From the NCBI RefSeq assembly GCF_023715205.1, contig NZ_JAMBNR010000006.1, forward strand, positions 186,001 to 250,000: 64,000 nucleotides of DNA. The letters run 5' to 3'. Within the stretch, counting starts at the first letter, position 1. The number at the start of each line of letters is the position of its first letter. Origin of the DNA: Mesobacillus maritimus (lineage in GTDB: Bacteria > Bacillota > Bacilli > Bacillales > Cytobacillaceae). The notes beneath the pieces are model-generated. The model saw nothing but the letters and a program-made list of their open reading frames with translations. It did not search any database and was not told where the DNA came from. A program made the translations under genes and the position numbers. Of the stretch, positions 62,653 to 64,000 are shown piece by piece.

Positions 62653-62847
62653 ATGTCAGTTGAAGATATCAATGATATTTTAGACCGTTTAAAGAGTGGC
62701 GAATTAACTGAATACCGTGTATTGAAAGCGGACTTCTTAGCATTTAGACAGGTTCTTGTAAATCGTAAGGACTTCAAAAATTTTCGAGGGATTGCACAGC
62801 GTGGTGGTGATGTAATTTATCAATACCTGCAAACTCCAAGAAGTTAG
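62653..62847 (+). CDS. Small conserved-looking hypothetical protein, 64 residues
   Basis: I do not recognise this protein. It is hydrophilic and likely helical (VEDINDILDRLKSGELTEYRV, ADFLAFRQVLVNRKDF), without membrane segment or metal motif. AGGAGTGATCGT upstream of the ATG is a good ribosome binding site. A 16-bp perfect inverted repeat without T-run lies 62 bases after its stop. Confidence 0.65.
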   Translation: MSVEDINDILDRLKSGELTEYRVLKADFLAFRQVLVNRKDFKNFRGIAQRGGDVIYQYLQTPRS

Positions 62848-62908
62848 AGAAACTACTAATAAGTTTGTCATTAATTGTCGGTTCGTGCAAAGTCCACATT
62901 GGGTGGAA

Positions 62909-62952
62909 AATATCTTTCAAAAATCAGTTTATGGCTATTTTTGAAAGATATT
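62909..62952. other. Perfect 16-bp inverted repeat
   Basis: AATATCTTTCAAAAAT is followed after 12 bases by ATTTTTGAAAGATATT. There is no T-run on either side, so it may be a protein-binding or RNA-stability element rather than a standard terminator. Confidence 0.6.
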
Positions 62953-62964
62953 GAATGTTCTCAA

Positions 62965-62980
62965 TTGAAAACGCTTTAAT
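62965..62980 (+). promoter_or_regulatory. cre site 1 upstream of ptsH
   Basis: TTGAAAACGCTTTAAT matches WTGNAARCGNWWNCAW except for A at the C position. It suggests CcpA binding. Confidence 0.5.
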
Positions 62981-62981
62981 G

Positions 62982-63008
62982 AAAAAACTTGATAAAACAA
63001 GCTTTTTT
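62982..63008 (+). terminator. Terminator-like hairpin upstream of ptsH
   Basis: AAAAAACTTG pairs with CAAGCTTTTTT (one bulge). It may end read-through from 62653 or act in the ptsH leader. Confidence 0.5.
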
Positions 63009-63080
63009 GGTTGTTTACTGCTTTTAACCATGCTATTCTGTTGATGGTGATTTTTAATCGTTGGAAAGAAATGATTGAAA

Positions 63081-63096
63081 TTACATACGCTTTCAG
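63081..63096 (-). promoter_or_regulatory. cre site 2 upstream of ptsH
   Basis: On the minus strand CTGAAAGCGTATGTAA matches the core TGNAARCGNWWNCA at all but one defined position. Confidence 0.45.
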
Positions 63097-63243
63097 GAAA
63101 CGATTGGAAAAATATATGGTGTGAATCGAATGTCGAATTGGGTAAAATAATAGTACATGTTTATATGATAGCCTGAGTTTGACTTTGGGGTAAAAGCATC
63201 ATGTATTTCACCTATATATTTTTTAAAGGAGTTTGATTTCGAT

Positions 63244-63507
63244 ATGGAAAAAAGCTTTAAAGTAATTGCAGAAACAGGGATTCATGCACGCCCAGCGACA
63301 TTATTGGTACAAGCTGCTAGCAAATTTGATGCTGATGTTCATCTTCAATACAAAGAAAAGAAGGTTAACCTTAAATCTATTATGGGTGTAATGTCTCTTG
63401 GAATTGGACAAGGTGCTGATATCACTATTATCGCAGAAGGAAGCGATGAAGCAGACGCTTTAAATACAATCGAAGAAACACTTAAAAGGGAAGGATTAGC
63501 AGAATAA
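63244..63507 (+). CDS. ptsH: Phosphocarrier protein HPr
   Basis: The 87-residue HPr passes phosphate from Enzyme I to sugar-specific Enzymes II. The phosphorylated His14 lies in [14 protein letters not shown] and the regulatory Ser45, target of HPr kinase for CcpA co-repression, in [21 protein letters not shown] precedes the ATG. It overlaps ptsI by one base (TAATG). Unlike B. subtilis there is no ptsG directly upstream; ptsHI has its own leader with two cre-like sites. Confidence 0.97.
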   Translation: MEKSFKVIAETGIHARPATLLVQAASKFDADVHLQYKEKKVNLKSIMGVMSLGIGQGADITIIAEGSDEADALNTIEETLKREGLAE

Positions 63508-64000
63508 TGAGTTTTCTTCAAGGTATCGCTGCTTCCAACGGGATTGCCATCGCAAAGGCATATCGTCTAGTCGAACCTGACTTTTCTTTTGAAAAGAAGA
63601 CTGTTGACTCACCAGAGCAGGAGGTAGCTCGTTTTCAATCTGCATTAAAAACCGCTAAGGATGAACTCGAACAAATCCGGACTCGCGCTGATAAAGAGCT
63701 AGGTGCTGATAAAGCAGCTATTTTTGAAGCTCATTTGCTCGTCCTTAGTGACCCAGAACTTATTTCTCCAATAGAAGATAAAATTAACTCTGAAAATGTA
63801 AACGCGGAGCATGCCCTTAAAGAAACCGCTGATATGTTTGTTTCAATGTTCGAGTCTATGGACAATGAATATATGAAAGAGCGTGCGGCTGATATTCGTG
63901 ATGTGACAAAACGTGTTCTGGCGCATTTACTTGGAATTCAAATTCCAAACCCGAGCATGGTTACGGAAGAGGTTATTATTGTTGCAGAAGATTTAACACC
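63507..64000 (+). CDS. ptsI: PTS Enzyme I, N-terminal part (cut by window end)
   Basis: About 164 N-terminal residues of phosphoenolpyruvate-protein phosphotransferase are visible: [22 protein letters not shown] at the start and [17 protein letters not shown] near residue 72, which are Enzyme I signatures. The active-site His and the PEP-binding domain lie beyond the window. It starts inside the ptsH stop (TAATG), so the two are translated together. It takes phosphate from PEP and passes it to HPr. Confidence 0.95.
   Translation, partial: MSFLQGIAASNGIAIAKAYRLVEPDFSFEKKTVDSPEQEVARFQSALKTAKDELEQIRTRADKELGADKAAIFEAHLLVLSDPELISPIEDKINSENVNAEHALKETADMFVSMFESMDNEYMKERAADIRDVTKRVLAHLLGIQIPNPSMVTEEVIIVAEDLT

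Noticed and set aside
1-64000. CRISPR arrays, insertion sequences with transposase, prophage
   Set aside because: No regularly spaced direct repeats with spacers, no transposase, integrase or phage structural gene was found.

Overview
The window is low-GC DNA from a spore-forming member of the Bacillaceae that can respire nitrate. Sporulation genes are scattered through it: a spore-coat transglutaminase (tgl), an alpha/beta-type SASP, a YjcZ-type miniprotein, a Spo0E-type phosphatase and a DUF3905 gene. Shine-Dalgarno sites are strong (AAGGAGG), GTG and TTG starts are common, and Bacillus-type LexA, Fur, Per, CtsR, Fnr and cre sites can be read directly. I cannot name the species from this window. 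No prophage, CRISPR array, transposase or rRNA was seen; the gene content looks chromosomal.

Layout. 1-2.3 kb: end of a TRAP transporter operon (DUF1850 protein and fused permease). 2.4-3.5 kb: a small WYL-domain gene behind a LexA box, tRNA-Val(GAC), and a small hypothetical. 3.6-5.0 kb: a reactive-sulfur module (inactive rhodanese-like protein, CstR-type repressor, DsrE-like protein) with CstR-like operators. 5.6-12.6 kb: narGHJI followed by a hemerythrin gene. 12.8-17.7 kb: AI-2E family exporter, cardiolipin synthase, a PrsA/SurA-like foldase and a secreted protein with eight 28-residue repeats. 17.7-19.6 kb: a Fur-box-controlled siderophore-binding lipoprotein, then a PerR-like regulator with a 38-residue zinc-ribbon gene behind it. 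19.7-22.7 kb: aroK, aroD, yfkAB. 22.9-27.9 kb: two STAS-domain (RsbR-like) proteins, the nitrate transporter narK and an AGCS symporter. 28-34.1 kb: cwlK-like peptidase, the cyanophycin pair cphB-cphA, tgl and a YjcZ-type gene. 34.3-39.8 kb: AlaX-like editing protein, prfC, an NhaC-type antiporter and a membrane protein. 40-47.6 kb: sigI-rsgI, an SASP, ktrD, DUF3905, two small overlapping genes, a B12-binding radical SAM protein and an acyltransferase. 48-51.3 kb: a two-gene 2-oxoacid:ferredoxin oxidoreductase behind a near-consensus Fnr promoter. 51.9-64 kb: ogt, spo0E-like, a second hemerythrin, fsr-like/marR, an oligoendopeptidase, clpE with CtsR boxes, ykvI, a CPBP protease, ykvS, and ptsH with the start of ptsI.

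How parts fit together. NarGHJI, NarK, the Fnr-controlled oxidoreductase and two hemerythrin proteins outline low-oxygen metabolism. CstR/DsrE, the PerR-like regulator, Fur, LexA and CtsR sites, and the stressosome-like STAS pair outline stress sensing. CphA/CphB imply a cyanophycin (Arg-Asp polymer) nitrogen store, unusual for a spore former.

The strongest unexplained signal is a family of about ten dispersed, non-coding intergenic elements of roughly 150-190 bp with imperfect terminal inverted repeats (AGGCTcTTTTCtcAAAc... at one end, ...TTTACGAAAACAGCCT at the other). They look like MITEs, and several sit directly behind terminator T-tracts. Other points worth attention: the 28-residue-repeat secreted protein, a V4R-like/STAS protein that has lost both regulatory threonines, and the PerR-like protein with an Asp-to-Glu change in its metal site.
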